In this document: positions 35,287 to 43,992 of the stretch, piece after piece
Layout of the letters: each line of letters opens with the position of its first letter
Numbering within the stretch: position 1 is the stretch's first letter
NCBI RefSeq assembly: GCF_020873875.1
Contig: NZ_JAHWGU010000027.1
Location: forward strand, 62,001 to 126,000
Length of the DNA stretch: 64,000 nt
Source of the DNA: Actinoplanes sp. DH11
Lineage (GTDB): Bacteria; Actinomycetota; Actinomycetes; Mycobacteriales; Micromonosporaceae
Reading direction: 5' to 3'
Notes under the pieces: generated by a model
What the model was told of the DNA's origin: nothing
Databases searched by the model: none
Seen by the model: the letters and a program-made list of their open reading frames with translations, nothing else
Program-made: the position numbers and the translations under genes

Positions 35287-36131
35287 GCGGCGGGCTCCAC
35301 GGACAGGTTGGTGACGGCGGGCGCCCCGGTGAACGCGAGCAGGCGCTGCGCGGCCGGGCTGCACCCGGTCACGCGCAGCCGGGTGACCTCGGCCGCCGCG
35401 ACCCGGGTCAGGATCCGGACCGAGGCGGCGTCCAGGAAGGTCAGCCCGGAGATGTCGACGACGAGCGGTTCGCCGCCGGACGGGGTGTCGGCCACCAGGT
35501 TCTCCATGATCGCGGTGAGCGCGTGCCGGTTGGAAAGGTCGGCCTCGCCGCGCAGGATCACGCCGGGCGGGTCGGTCGTGCGGATCGCCCGCAGCAGCGG
35601 CACCGAGCGGGGGTCGGTGCCGGCGTCCAGGGTGGCCGGATGCGACCAGGTGACGCGGCGCAGGTCGACGTCGCTGAAGAGCCGCCTGTCGTAGAGACAC
35701 ATCGCCATCGCGTCGCCCTCGGCGAAGACCCGGTTGACGTTCGCCTCGTACCACGCGAGGCGCTCACTGCCCGGCACCGGGCGGCTCGCCCAGGACATGT
35801 CCCCGATGGCCCGCAGGCCGCGGAACCCGTCGGCGCGGGCCTCGGCGGCCGCGTCCCGCCAACCCCGCATCATGGCCTCCGGATCGAACCGGCCGGCCGC
35901 GAGGTAACTCTCCTGCGGGGTCGCCATCCGCAACCGGTCGTCGGCCAGGGCGGGCGCCAGTTCGGCGGTGAGCGCCGGCTCGGCCGGACCGTAGTAGAGG
36001 ATGCGCTGCCCGTCGCGCAGGCCACCCCGGATGAAGGTGAGCAGACTGCGCCGGCGCGTCTCGTCGTCCTCGATCACGACGCAGGCGTGGTCACCCAGGC
36101 ACAGGCGGTCGAGTGCGTCCGTCTCGATCAT
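35283..36131 (-). CDS. MEDS-domain sensor with C-terminal STAS domain
   Basis: A 282-residue protein: a MEDS domain at the N-terminus (DRLCLGDHACVVIEDDETRRRSLLTFIRGGL, ILYYGPAEP, DMSWASRP, AMCLYDRRLF) and a STAS domain from about residue 190 (GVILRGEADLSNRHALTAIM, LVVDISGLTFLDAASVRIL). The phosphoacceptor position in FLDAAS is Ala-Ala-Ser rather than the usual Ser-Ser, so phosphorylation may be altered. GGGGGCA precedes the ATG at 36131. It is the first gene of the partner-switching operon and is divergent from the conservon. Confidence 0.82.
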   Translation of the reverse strand: MIETDALDRLCLGDHACVVIEDDETRRRSLLTFIRGGLRDGQRILYYGPAEPALTAELAPALADDRLRMATPQESYLAAGRFDPEAMMRGWRDAAAEARADGFRGLRAIGDMSWASRPVPGSERLAWYEANVNRVFAEGDAMAMCLYDRRLFSDVDLRRVTWSHPATLDAGTDPRSVPLLRAIRTTDPPGVILRGEADLSNRHALTAIMENLVADTPSGGEPLVVDISGLTFLDAASVRILTRVAAAEVTRLRVTGCSPAAQRLLAFTGAPAVTNLSVEPAA

Positions 36132-36437
36132 TGTGCCCCCTGCCCGAGATGCGATTTTCCGGCCTGAGCCTACTCCCGGGAAGCGCGGGCCAATCGGCAG
36201 TTCACCCGGCCCGCGCCCGGAGCTGTCGGTCCACATCGGAGTGACCGGCGGTACATGAAGAATTTACGTGTCGCCGGAACCAACCTGACCAGGCGAAACG
36301 GGCGGTCAATGGTACGAAAGTGGAGGTTCTCTCGCTGGTGAAGATCAAGTGTCACCGCTAGGGTTTGCACGCACGTCGGCGGAGTGGAGCAGAACGCCCG
36401 CCGGTCGGTGCTTCTTGCTGCCCAGATTGGATGAACG
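36132..36437. promoter_or_regulatory. Divergent intergenic region between MEDS operon and conservon
   Basis: This 306-bp gap is lower in GC than its surroundings (about 36250-36360) and must hold promoters for both the MEDS/STAS operon and the conservon. I cannot assign a confident -35/-10 pair or an operator. No ORF with coding character is present. Confidence 0.4.
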
Positions 36438-38969
36438 TTGGCGCCAACACCGGCCGACCAGTCGACCGCAACCCCCCGGCGCCCCCGAGGTCAGCAGTCG
36501 ATCAAGCGACGCGTCGTACGCCTGGTCCTAGTCCCCAGTGTCGTGGCCCTGCTGATCTGGTTCGCCGCCTCCGGCTACCTGATCTTCCAGGGTTTCTACA
36601 ACCGTGCCGTGGCCATCTCGGTGCGTGACGTGTCGATCCCGGCCGTGTCCGCGCTCTCCTACATCCAGCAGGAACGGCGGCTCAGCGTCGCCTACCTGGC
36701 CAGGCCGTCGACGAACCAGAACGCGCTGCTCGAACAGCGGCAGCTGACCGACCAGAAGCTGGCCGAGCTGCGCGGGGTCGCCGACAGCGCGCTCGGCAAC
36801 GCGCCGAACTCGATCAAGGCGCAGTGGCAGACGCTCACCGGGTACCTCGACCAGATGCCCGCCACCCGCAGCGCGATCGACTCCCGGGCCACCACCGCGA
36901 CCCGTGCGTACGACTTCTACAACGAGCTGCTCGACGCGGCCACCACGATGTTCGACATCCAGGCCCGGATCACCCCGGACGCGACCGCGGCGATGGGCGG
37001 CATCACCGCCACCGAGATGTTCCGGGCCAGTGACCTGATGTCGCGGGCCGCCTCCACGATGGACGGCGCGTTCGCGGCCCGCAGCCTCGGCCGCGCCGAC
37101 CACCTGGAGTTCGTCCGCCTGGTCGGCGCGTACCGGTTCGAGCTGAGCAACATCCGCACGCACCTGGAGCCGACCGTCCGCGAGCGGCTGCAGACCATGG
37201 AGGCGAGCAGCGCCTGGCAGAACCTCTCGGCCGCGGAGAACTCGATCGTCGCGGCCGGTGCGTGGAAGAAGGGCGTACCGGCGTCGGTGACGATGAGCCG
37301 GGACCGCTGGGCGATGGTCACCGGCACGGTCTCGCAGAGCCTTGTCGACCTCACCATCGACGAGGCCGACCAGGTCTCCGCCCGTACCCTGCGGACCGGC
37401 AACAACCAGCTGCTCACCGCGCTGGTCGGCAGCCTGGTGGCGCTCGCCATCGCGATCGGCGTCATCTTCTGGGCGCTGCGCTCCTCCGCCGTCCTGGTCG
37501 ACCGCGCGCTCTCCACCCGCCTGGCCCGCCTCGGCTCGGACGCCGGCTCGCTCGTCGACACGCGGCTGCCGGCCGTCATGGAACGGCTGCGCCGGCGCGA
37601 GAACGTGGACCTGGAGACCGAGTTCGCCGCCACCGACTACGGCAGCGACGAGATCGGCCAGGTCGCCGACGTCATCCACCGCTCGCTGACGGTCGCCGCC
37701 GAGGCCGCCGTCGACGAGGCGAAGGCCCGCGCCGCCGGTACCGCGATGCTGATGGGTGTCGCCCGCCGGCCGCAGCGGCCGCTGCAGCGCGGCCTCAAGG
37801 TGATCGAGGACCTGCAGGGCCAGACCGGTGACGAGAAGCTGCTCACCCAGCTCTTCGACATCCATCACCAGCTCAACCAGACCCGCCGCTTCCTGGAGAA
37901 CCTGGTCATCCTCGCCGGTGGGCAGATCGGCCGCCGGTTCTCCAAGCCGGTGCCGCTGCGCCGGGTGCTGCTGGCCTCGTTCGCCGAGGCCCGCGACTAC
38001 CAGCGGATCAACCTGCGCGGTGCCACCGACGTGGCCCTGGTCGGCTACGCCGTGGCCGAGGTCATCCACCTGATGGCGGAGCTGCTCGACAACGCCCTCG
38101 CCTTCTCGCCGCCCGGCACCACGGTCTGGGTGACGTCCAGCCGGGCCCAGCACGGCGTGGCCGTGGAGATCGAGGACGCCGGCGTGGGCATGAGCGCCGA
38201 GACCATCGAACGGGCCAACGCCCTGCTCGCCACCGCGCCGACGCCCGAGGTGACCGAGCTGAAGGACGGCGCGCAGGTCGGCCTCTACGTGGTCGCCGAG
38301 CTGGCCAAGCGGGAGGGCCTGCAGGTCAGTCTGCGGCGCTCCGCCTACGGCGGGCTGCTCGCCATCGTGCTGCTGCCGGACCGGCTGCTGGTCGCCAACG
38401 AGGAGGACACCAGCGCGGGTCTGGGCGCCTCGGTCGGCAAGGCGAACGTCACCGCGGCGGTCCCGCCGGCCCGTGAGGAGAAGAACCCGCTGGCGGCGGC
38501 ACGGGCCGCCGTCGCGGTCCTCGACCCGGAGCCCGGGCCGGTGGCGCCCGCCCCGGCCGCACCGGCACGGGCGGTATCAGCGATGCCCGCCGCCACGCCC
38601 GCCCCGGAAACCTCCGCGCCGGTGGCGAGCACCGAAACGCGTACCTCTGCTTCTTCTGCTCCGGCAAAGCCGCAAGCCGGCGGCAAGCCGCAGGCCGGTG
38701 GCAAGCCGCAAGCCGGTGGCAAGCCGCAAGCCGGCGGGAAGCCGCCGCTGCCGCAGCGCCGCCCGCAGCAGCATCTCGCGCCCGGTCTGCGGGAGACTCC
38801 GCCCGGCCCGGCCGAGACGAACGACCCGGCGCCCGCGCCCCGCTCCCCCGACGAGGTCCGCAACCGGTTCGCGCGTTACCAGCGCGGCTGGGCCGAGGGG
38901 CAGACCGCGCCGGCACCGGCCCACCCCACCGAAACCGACAACAGCTCCGAGCAAGGCAGGGACGCATGA
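36438..38969 (+). CDS. cvnA: Conservon sensor-kinase-like protein (CvnA), NIT sensor domain
   Basis: An 843-residue membrane protein. TM1 is at about 29-50, an extracytoplasmic nitrate/nitrite-sensing-type (NIT) region spans ~55-320, TM2 is at ~325-347, a HAMP-like linker follows, then a dimerisation region (LFDIHHQLNQTRRFLENLVIL) and a HATPase domain (MAELLDNALAFSPPG, EIEDAGVGMS, GLYVVAELAKREG). In characterised conservons this subunit works with roadblock, DUF742 and GTPase partners at the membrane. The C-terminal ~190 residues are disordered and Pro/Ala-rich, with four KPQAGG units (about residues 751-774). The start is a TTG; no better in-frame start exists before TM1. The stop overlaps the next start. 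Confidence 0.85.
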   Translation: MAPTPADQSTATPRRPRGQQSIKRRVVRLVLVPSVVALLIWFAASGYLIFQGFYNRAVAISVRDVSIPAVSALSYIQQERRLSVAYLARPSTNQNALLEQRQLTDQKLAELRGVADSALGNAPNSIKAQWQTLTGYLDQMPATRSAIDSRATTATRAYDFYNELLDAATTMFDIQARITPDATAAMGGITATEMFRASDLMSRAASTMDGAFAARSLGRADHLEFVRLVGAYRFELSNIRTHLEPTVRERLQTMEASSAWQNLSAAENSIVAAGAWKKGVPASVTMSRDRWAMVTGTVSQSLVDLTIDEADQVSARTLRTGNNQLLTALVGSLVALAIAIGVIFWALRSSAVLVDRALSTRLARLGSDAGSLVDTRLPAVMERLRRRENVDLETEFAATDYGSDEIGQVADVIHRSLTVAAEAAVDEAKARAAGTAMLMGVARRPQRPLQRGLKVIEDLQGQTGDEKLLTQLFDIHHQLNQTRRFLENLVILAGGQIGRRFSKPVPLRRVLLASFAEARDYQRINLRGATDVALVGYAVAEVIHLMAELLDNALAFSPPGTTVWVTSSRAQHGVAVEIEDAGVGMSAETIERANALLATAPTPEVTELKDGAQVGLYVVAELAKREGLQVSLRRSAYGGLLAIVLLPDRLLVANEEDTSAGLGASVGKANVTAAVPPAREEKNPLAAARAAVAVLDPEPGPVAPAPAAPARAVSAMPAATPAPETSAPVASTETRTSASSAPAKPQAGGKPQAGGKPQAGGKPQAGGKPPLPQRRPQQHLAPGLRETPPGPAETNDPAPAPRSPDEVRNRFARYQRGWAEGQTAPAPAHPTETDNSSEQGRDA

Positions 38970-39367
38970 CGAACCCGACCTCTTCCATCGACCTCCCCTG
39001 GATGCTGGACGACCTCGTCGAGGTGCCGCAGGTCGTCTCCGTGGTCGTGCTCTCCACCGACGGCCTGATCGTGCAGAAATCGACCTCGATGCATCAGGAC
39101 CTCGCGGAGATCCTCGCGGCGGGCGCGTCCTCGATGTACAGCGTCGCCGCCGGCACCGGCCGCCACTTCAAGAGCGGGCCGGTGCAGCAGGTGGTGATCG
39201 AGTTCCAGGAGCAGACGCTGTTCATCGCGGCCGCCGGCCAGAACGCGCGCCTCGCCGTCCTCTGCGAGCAGGACGTCGACATGGGAATGGTCGCGTACGA
39301 GGTGAGCCGCCTGGTCACCCGCATCGGCGACTACCTGAGCGCGCCGGCCCGCAGTAATGACGGGTGA
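38966..39367 (+). CDS. cvnB: Conservon roadblock/LC7 protein (CvnB)
   Basis: A 133-residue roadblock/LC7-fold protein (WMLDDLVEVPQVVSVVVLSTDGLIVQKS, then LAEILAAGASSMYSVA and QQVVIEFQEQTLFIAAAG). In bacteria such proteins bind and regulate Ras-like GTPases such as the one encoded two genes downstream. The ATG overlaps cvnA's stop by 4 bp, and its 3' end overlaps the DUF742 gene by 11 bp. Confidence 0.92.
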   Translation: MTNPTSSIDLPWMLDDLVEVPQVVSVVVLSTDGLIVQKSTSMHQDLAEILAAGASSMYSVAAGTGRHFKSGPVQQVVIEFQEQTLFIAAAGQNARLAVLCEQDVDMGMVAYEVSRLVTRIGDYLSAPARSNDG

Positions 39368-39722
39368 GGCCTGGGACGGCGACGACGAGACGGCGGCCGG
39401 CCGGTTCGTCCCGTTGTACATCCTCGTCAACGGACGGACCAGCCCGCGTGACAGCAAGCTGGACCTGGCCACCCAGGTCGTCGCGGTCCCGGTCGACACG
39501 AGCCGGCTGGAGCCGGAATATCTGCAGATCCTCGGCCGGTGCGAGACCTGGATCTCGATCGCCGAGCTCGGCGCCTACCTGCACATCCCGCTGACCATCG
39601 TGAAGGTGATGGTGGACGTGCTGCTGGAGCAGGGCTACCTGGACAGTGGCTCGCCGGCGCAGGACCGGGTCGTGGACATGCGGTTGCTGAACGCGGTGCT
39701 GACCGGGCTGGAGCGGTTGTGA
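39357..39722 (+). CDS. cvnC: Conservon DUF742 protein (CvnC)
   Basis: A 121-residue DUF742 protein with the family's RFVPLYILVNGRTSP opening and a winged-helix-like C-terminal half (ETWISIAELGAYLHIPLTIVKVMVDVLLEQGYL). It is a conserved partner in conservon complexes and may bind DNA or the roadblock/GTPase pair. It ends with DMRLLNAVLTGLERL, in line with known members. A 43-bp AT-rich gap separates it from the GTPase gene. Confidence 0.92.
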   Translation: MTGEAWDGDDETAAGRFVPLYILVNGRTSPRDSKLDLATQVVAVPVDTSRLEPEYLQILGRCETWISIAELGAYLHIPLTIVKVMVDVLLEQGYLDSGSPAQDRVVDMRLLNAVLTGLERL

Positions 39723-39765
39723 GCTTCTTAAAATTTTCGGACTTTTCGTGAAATAGGGGTTCACC

Positions 39766-40320
39766 GTGAATCGCACATCGGTCAAGATCGTCGTCGCGGG
39801 TGGCTTCGGCACCGGCAAGACGACCTTGGTCAGCTCGGTCAGCGAGATACCGCCGCTGACCACCGAGGAACTCCTCACCGAGGCCAGCGTGGGCATCGAC
39901 GACGTGACCGGGGTCGAATCCAAGACCCACACGACGGTCGCGCTGGACTTCGGCCGCATCACGATAAGCCCGGACGTGGTGCTGTACCTGTTCGGCACCC
40001 CCGGCCAGGACCGCTTCTGGTTCATGTGGGACGAACTCGCCCAGGGCGCGGTCGGCGCGATCGTCCTCGTCGACACCCGGCGCCTCGACAGCAGCTTCCC
40101 GGCGATCGACTACTTCGAACGCCGGGGCCTGCCCTTCGTCGCCGCCGTGAACCGCTTCTTCGGCGAGTGCGCCTACACCGACGACGAGATCCGCTCCGCC
40201 CTCGAACTCGGCACCGACGTCCCCCTGGTCTGGCTGGACGCCCGCGATCGGCTGTCGAGCAAGCTCGCGCTGATCGCCCTGGTCCGGCACGCGATGTCCC
40301 GGCTGCCACAGGCGGCCTGA
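39766..40320 (+). CDS. cvnD: Conservon Ras-like GTPase (CvnD)
   Basis: A 184-residue small GTPase: P-loop VVAGGFGTGKTTLV, switch I region around TEELLTEASVGIDD, DxxG-type loop FGTPGQDRFWFMW and, in place of NKxD, AAVNRFFG, a form usual for conservon GTPases. It likely cycles between GTP and GDP under control of CvnB. The GTG start has GGGG 6 nt upstream. It ends the cvn operon; its stop is part of a hairpin terminator. No P450 gene follows directly, unlike some Streptomyces conservons; one lies 6 kb away. Confidence 0.92.
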   Translation: MNRTSVKIVVAGGFGTGKTTLVSSVSEIPPLTTEELLTEASVGIDDVTGVESKTHTTVALDFGRITISPDVVLYLFGTPGQDRFWFMWDELAQGAVGAIVLVDTRRLDSSFPAIDYFERRGLPFVAAVNRFFGECAYTDDEIRSALELGTDVPLVWLDARDRLSSKLALIALVRHAMSRLPQAA

Positions 40321-40342
40321 CGGCCCCGGGCCGGGGCGTCAG
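40317..40342 (+). terminator. Hairpin terminator of the conservon operon
   Basis: CTGACG (40317-40322) pairs with CGTCAG (40337-40342) and CCCC with GGGG inside it. The stop codon of the GTPase gene lies within the stem. It stands between two convergent genes and may serve both directions. Confidence 0.6.
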
Positions 40343-40390
40343 GGGGTTGCTCCCCTCGACGGCCCGGCCGGCGGCAGCGTTCACCGCCTC

Positions 40391-40450
40391 CTTCAATCGA
40401 GCGGCGACGGCCGGACCTTCGTTCAACCGAGCGGCGCCAGCCGGACCTTG
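40391..40450. repeat. 30-bp tandem duplication of the tryptophanase gene 3' end
   Basis: Bases 40421-40450, containing the last codons (KVRLAPLG) and TGA of the tryptophanase gene, recur at 40391-40420 with 25 of 30 bases identical (KVRPSPLD plus TGA). The copy is outside the coding region, just downstream of the stop. Confidence 0.8.
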
Positions 40451-41805
40451 AAGTGCCGCAACAACGCCGGGGCGGACACGATCCGGTACCCGCGGATCCG
40501 CTCCGGGTCCTTGGCGATGCCGGCGAGCACCGCGGCCACGTACGCGAAATGCTCCTCGGTGTAGACCCGCCGCGGGATCGCCAGCCGCACCAGCTCGAAC
40601 GGCGCCGGGCTGGTCAGCCGGTGCGACTCGTCGAGCGTGCCGAGGTACAGCGAGCCCAGCTCGGCCGATCGGATGCCGCCGTCGAGGTACATCTGGCAGC
40701 CCAGTGAGTGCCCGGGGAACTCGGCCGGGGTGAGGTGCGGCAGCAGGCGGCCGGCGTTCAGGTAGAGGGCGTGCACGCCGGCGGGTTCGACGACGTCCAC
40801 CCCGCCATCCTTGATCATCTGGGCGAACCGGGCGGTCTGCGCGGCCCGGCCGGCCAGGTACAGGGGGTCGACGACCTCGCGCAGGCCGACGGCGAGCCGT
40901 TCCAGGTCCCGGCCGGAGAGCCCGCCGTAGGTGGAGAAGCCCTCGGTGGCGATCAGGTTGGCCTCGCAGCGGGCGAACAGCGCGTCGTCGCGCAGGCCGA
41001 TCAACCCGCCGATCCCGGTGAGCCCGTCCTTCTTCAGGCTGATCAGGCAGCCGTCGGCCAGCTGGAAGGCCCGGGTCGCGATCTGCCGCGGCGTCCAGTC
41101 CTGGTACCCCGCCTCGCGCTGCTGGACCAGCCACGCGTTCTCCGCGAACCGGGCGGCGTCCAGGAAGAACGGGACCCGGTAGCGCCGGCAGAGGGCCTGT
41201 ACGGCCTCCAGGTTGGCCATCGAGACCGGCTGCGCGCCGAGCCCGTTGTTGGTGATCGTCATGAGGACCAGGCCGACGCGCGCGCCGTCCGGGCCGGCCA
41301 GCGTCTCCGCCAGCGCCACCAGGTCGATGTTGCCCTTGAACGGCTCCTGGCTGTCCAGGTCCAGCGCCTCGGCGCAGGGCAGGTCACGGGGCTCGGCACC
41401 GACGATCTCGACGTTGGCGTGGGTGGTGTCGAAGTGGGTGTTGCTGACGCAGATCTGGCCGGGCTGCAGCAGGCTGGAGAAGAGGATCCGCTCACCCGCA
41501 CGGCCCTGGTGCACCGGCAGCAGGTGCGGGTACCCGGTCAGGTCGGCGGCCTCGTCGCGGAACCGGAACCAGGAGCGTGCCCCGGCGTACGACTCGTCGC
41601 CCTGCGCGGCCGCCGCCTCCTGCGCCGACGAGGTGGCACCGGTGCCGGAGTCGGAGAGCAGATCCACGGTGATCTGGTCGGACCGCAGGTTGAACGGGTT
41701 GTACCCGGCCGCCTCGATGGCTTCCCGGCGCTGAACCGGAGTGAGGAACGGGATCGGCTCGACCACCTTGATCCGGTACGGCGGCGGCAGCGGGATGGTG
41801 GACAA
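40423..41805 (-). CDS. tnaA: Tryptophanase / beta-eliminating lyase
   Basis: A 460-residue PLP enzyme of the tryptophanase/tyrosine phenol-lyase family (Escherichia TnaA has 471). Motifs: QRREAIEAAGYNPFNLRS, SDSGTGATSS, VHQGRAGERILFS, SNTHFDTTHANVE, TITNNGLGAQPVSM, FLDAARFAENAW and the cofactor lysine in LISLKKDGL (Lys259). It would convert L-tryptophan, or here probably prenyl-tryptophan, to the indole, pyruvate and ammonia. The start is TTG with AAGGAG 7 nt upstream; that site overlaps the prenyltransferase stop, so the genes are a coupled pair. Tyrosine phenol-lyase is a less likely alternative, given the context. Confidence 0.85.
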   Translation of the reverse strand: MSTIPLPPPYRIKVVEPIPFLTPVQRREAIEAAGYNPFNLRSDQITVDLLSDSGTGATSSAQEAAAAQGDESYAGARSWFRFRDEAADLTGYPHLLPVHQGRAGERILFSSLLQPGQICVSNTHFDTTHANVEIVGAEPRDLPCAEALDLDSQEPFKGNIDLVALAETLAGPDGARVGLVLMTITNNGLGAQPVSMANLEAVQALCRRYRVPFFLDAARFAENAWLVQQREAGYQDWTPRQIATRAFQLADGCLISLKKDGLTGIGGLIGLRDDALFARCEANLIATEGFSTYGGLSGRDLERLAVGLREVVDPLYLAGRAAQTARFAQMIKDGGVDVVEPAGVHALYLNAGRLLPHLTPAEFPGHSLGCQMYLDGGIRSAELGSLYLGTLDESHRLTSPAPFELVRLAIPRRVYTEEHFAYVAAVLAGIAKDPERIRGYRIVSAPALLRHFKVRLAPLG

Positions 41806-41814
41806 CGGGGCTCC

Positions 41815-42900
41815 TTAAGCGAGCATCGGAAGGGGGCGCGGCGGCTGGACCTGGTACGCCTCGGCGGAGAGATAGACGGTCATACCGGGCCGGGGCGGTC
41901 CGAGCCGCAGGGACACGTGCGCGATCAGTCCGACGCCGTCGTCCAGCGGCCGGTCGGTCACCGCGTCGATCGCGCGGTCCAGCACGGCCGGGTCGAAGCG
42001 GTAGCGGGCGAGCATCGGCAGGACCCGTTCGCGGGCTTCCCGGTCGTCGCCGACGTAGCTGCGGATCGGCACGTAGACGCTGTAGCCGTTGGGCCGCTCG
42101 GCGCCCTGCGTGATGGTGTAGCTGCCGATCAGCGGGCGGCCGGTGAACCGTTCGGCACGGCCGGCCAGCTCACAGAACTCGGTGACCAGCTCCGGGTCCA
42201 CGCCGTCGACGACGGCGGCGGCCCGGGCCACGTCGCCGGCCTGCGCGTCGTGGTGCGAGAGGTAGAGCTTCACCCGGGCCTGCGGCCCGTCGTGCAGGTC
42301 GAGGGCGAAGAACGTCAGCCGGTCCGCGCGGGCGAGCTCACCCGGGCGGACGGCGTGGCTCACCATCCTCGTGTACGCCTCAGCGAGGCCGAGCCGGTCG
42401 AGCGCCTGTTCCACCACGGCGGGTGAGTGCTCCGGCCCGTGCACCTCGGGGTTGAAGTACACCTTGAACTCCGGCGGCCGGCCGTTGCGGAAGACCAGGG
42501 AGATCCAGAGCACGAAGTCGCCGTGCGGCGTCGCGGTGTCGAACAGGTCCCGGATCGCGTCGAGCCGCCGGGTGGACAGGCCGTACCGGGCGGCCTGGGC
42601 GCGCAGGAACTCGTCGGTGGCGAGGGCGTTCGCGCGCACCGACGGAACCGGAGCGAAGGCCTCGGCGAGAATGCGCAGCGCCGGCGGTTCGCCCTCGTTC
42701 CAGGCGATCGAGAACTCGACCGGGGTGTGGTCGTCGGCGACGTCCGAGGGCCAGACCGGTGGCTCGGTCAACGGCCGCGAGCCGTGTTCCCCGAGCAGTT
42801 CGGTGAGCAGTCGCAACGGTGCCTCGGGGTCCATCCCGACGACGTCACAGAGACGGCGCAACTGGCTGCCAAGGCGATCTAAAACGGTCAAGCCCTGCAT
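41815..42900 (-). CDS. DMATS-type aromatic (tryptophan/indole) prenyltransferase
   Basis: A 361-residue member of the DMATS/ABBA prenyltransferase family found in actinomycetes (relatives include the 5-/6-DMATS enzymes). Typical stretches are VEFSIAWNEGEPPALRILAE, KVYFNPEVHG, FFALDLHDGPQARVKLYLSHHDA, SYTITQGAERPNGYSVYVPI and GLIAHVSLRLGP. It would transfer dimethylallyl from DMAPP to the indole ring of tryptophan. The ATG at 42900 has AGGGG 7 nt upstream. It is divergent from an IPP isomerase that can supply DMAPP and coupled to tryptophanase. Regiospecificity cannot be read from sequence. Confidence 0.85.
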   Translation of the reverse strand: MQGLTVLDRLGSQLRRLCDVVGMDPEAPLRLLTELLGEHGSRPLTEPPVWPSDVADDHTPVEFSIAWNEGEPPALRILAEAFAPVPSVRANALATDEFLRAQAARYGLSTRRLDAIRDLFDTATPHGDFVLWISLVFRNGRPPEFKVYFNPEVHGPEHSPAVVEQALDRLGLAEAYTRMVSHAVRPGELARADRLTFFALDLHDGPQARVKLYLSHHDAQAGDVARAAAVVDGVDPELVTEFCELAGRAERFTGRPLIGSYTITQGAERPNGYSVYVPIRSYVGDDREARERVLPMLARYRFDPAVLDRAIDAVTDRPLDDGVGLIAHVSLRLGPPRPGMTVYLSAEAYQVQPPRPLPMLA

Positions 42901-43312
42901 CACGACCCCTGTTTTCCGGCAGCCGCCGGCCGCCCGGTCGCCCGACCCCCCCCCGCGGCCGACCATCCTGTTTTCTGTCGCCAATAGTTATTTGGATCAA
43001 CTCGTTTAGTCGAGTGCGACAAAGATCACAATGGACCTGCGTCACTGTCCGCAATGGTCAGGTCGCCTTTCCGGGGCAGCCCCGATAAAGGGCCGGAATG
43101 CACGGAGAGTACGCGATAGATGATCTTCGAAGAGGCGCCCGGTGTTCCGTGACGCGTTGGGACGCAACGGTCAGAACCGGTCACGCTCTACTGTGTCCGA
43201 CTATTACTCTGCGTTGCTGGCGGATCTTGTGCCGGCTCGGTAACCTTTCCTGGCCGAGCGTTTCTGGGCATCGACCCTTTCCTGCAACTGCGAGCCCGGA
43301 ACAGGTAGCACC
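42901..43312. promoter_or_regulatory. Divergent promoter region of the prenyl-indole locus
   Basis: A 412-bp, comparatively AT-rich gap between the prenyltransferase and idi. It contains an inverted repeat, ACTCG-TTTAGT-CGAGT (43000-43015), a plausible operator, and further AT-rich tracts at 42970-43000 and 43190-43260. I see no confident gene in it and cannot fix the promoters. Confidence 0.45.
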
Positions 43313-43924
43313 GTGGAACATGTCATTCTGCTCGACGAATCCGGCAACGCCACCGGGCTGGCGGACAAAGGAACGGTCCACACCGATTCCACGCCGCTTC
43401 ACCTAGCGTTCTCCTGTTACATATTCGATTCCGCAGGCCGTTTTCTCGTCTCGCAGCGGGCGCTGAGCAAGAAGACCTGGCCGGGGATCTGGACCAACAG
43501 CGTGTGCGGCCACCCGGCGCAGGGCGAGGCCATCGCCGACGCGGTCCGCCGGCGCGCCGCCCACGAGCTCGGGATGACGCTGGACGAGGTGCGACTGGTC
43601 CGGCCGGCGTTCCGCTACCGCGCCGAACTGGACGACGTCGTGGAGAACGAGATGTGCCCGGTCTTCTATGCGACGGCCGGCTCCGAGCCCGCGCCCAACC
43701 CGGACGAGGTCGAGGCCGTCCGGTGGGTGCCGTGGGTCGAGTTCGTCGGCTCCGCCTCGGGCGACGGCATCACGTTCTCCCCGTGGTGCCGGCTGCAGAT
43801 CGAGGAGCTCACCGGGCTCGGCGCCGACCCCGCCCGGTGGCCGGCGGGCGACCCCGCCGACCTGCCCCCGGCCGCCCGCGCCGCGGAGCCGGCCGGCCGG
43901 CCCGGGCAACCGGCCTCGCGGTAG
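43313..43924 (+). CDS. idi: Isopentenyl-diphosphate delta-isomerase, type I
   Basis: A 203-residue Nudix-fold IPP isomerase interconverting IPP and DMAPP. The catalytic Cys is in TNSVCGHP and the catalytic Glu in ENEMCPVFYA; KKTWPGIWTN and RRRAAHELGM are also diagnostic. The GTG start (EHVILLDESGNATG) is preceded by an AGG-containing leader. The last ~30 residues are Pro/Ala-rich and beyond the usual fold. Placement beside a DMAPP-using prenyltransferase suggests a dedicated role in raising DMAPP, though it could also serve general isoprenoid needs. Confidence 0.93.
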   Translation: MEHVILLDESGNATGLADKGTVHTDSTPLHLAFSCYIFDSAGRFLVSQRALSKKTWPGIWTNSVCGHPAQGEAIADAVRRRAAHELGMTLDEVRLVRPAFRYRAELDDVVENEMCPVFYATAGSEPAPNPDEVEAVRWVPWVEFVGSASGDGITFSPWCRLQIEELTGLGADPARWPAGDPADLPPAARAAEPAGRPGQPASR

Positions 43925-43927
43925 TTG

Positions 43928-43952
43928 TCCGGAGCGGCAGCGCCGCTCCGGA
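43928..43952 (+). terminator. Strong hairpin terminator after idi
   Basis: TCCGGAGCGGC (43928-43938) and GCCGCTCCGGA (43942-43952) form a perfect 11-bp stem with a 3-nt loop, 4 bp after the idi stop. It lies between idi and a convergent gene and may terminate both. Confidence 0.75.
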
Positions 43953-43960
43953 TCAACCTC

Positions 43961-43992
43961 GCTCAGTCCAGGGTGAGCTCAGTCCAGGGTGA
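43961..43992. repeat. Perfect 16-bp tandem duplication spanning the YccF stop codon
   Basis: GCTCAGTCCAGGGTGA occurs twice in a row (43961-43976, 43977-43992). The right copy contains the last codons and TGA of the YccF gene (minus strand); the left copy lies just downstream of it. Confidence 0.9.
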
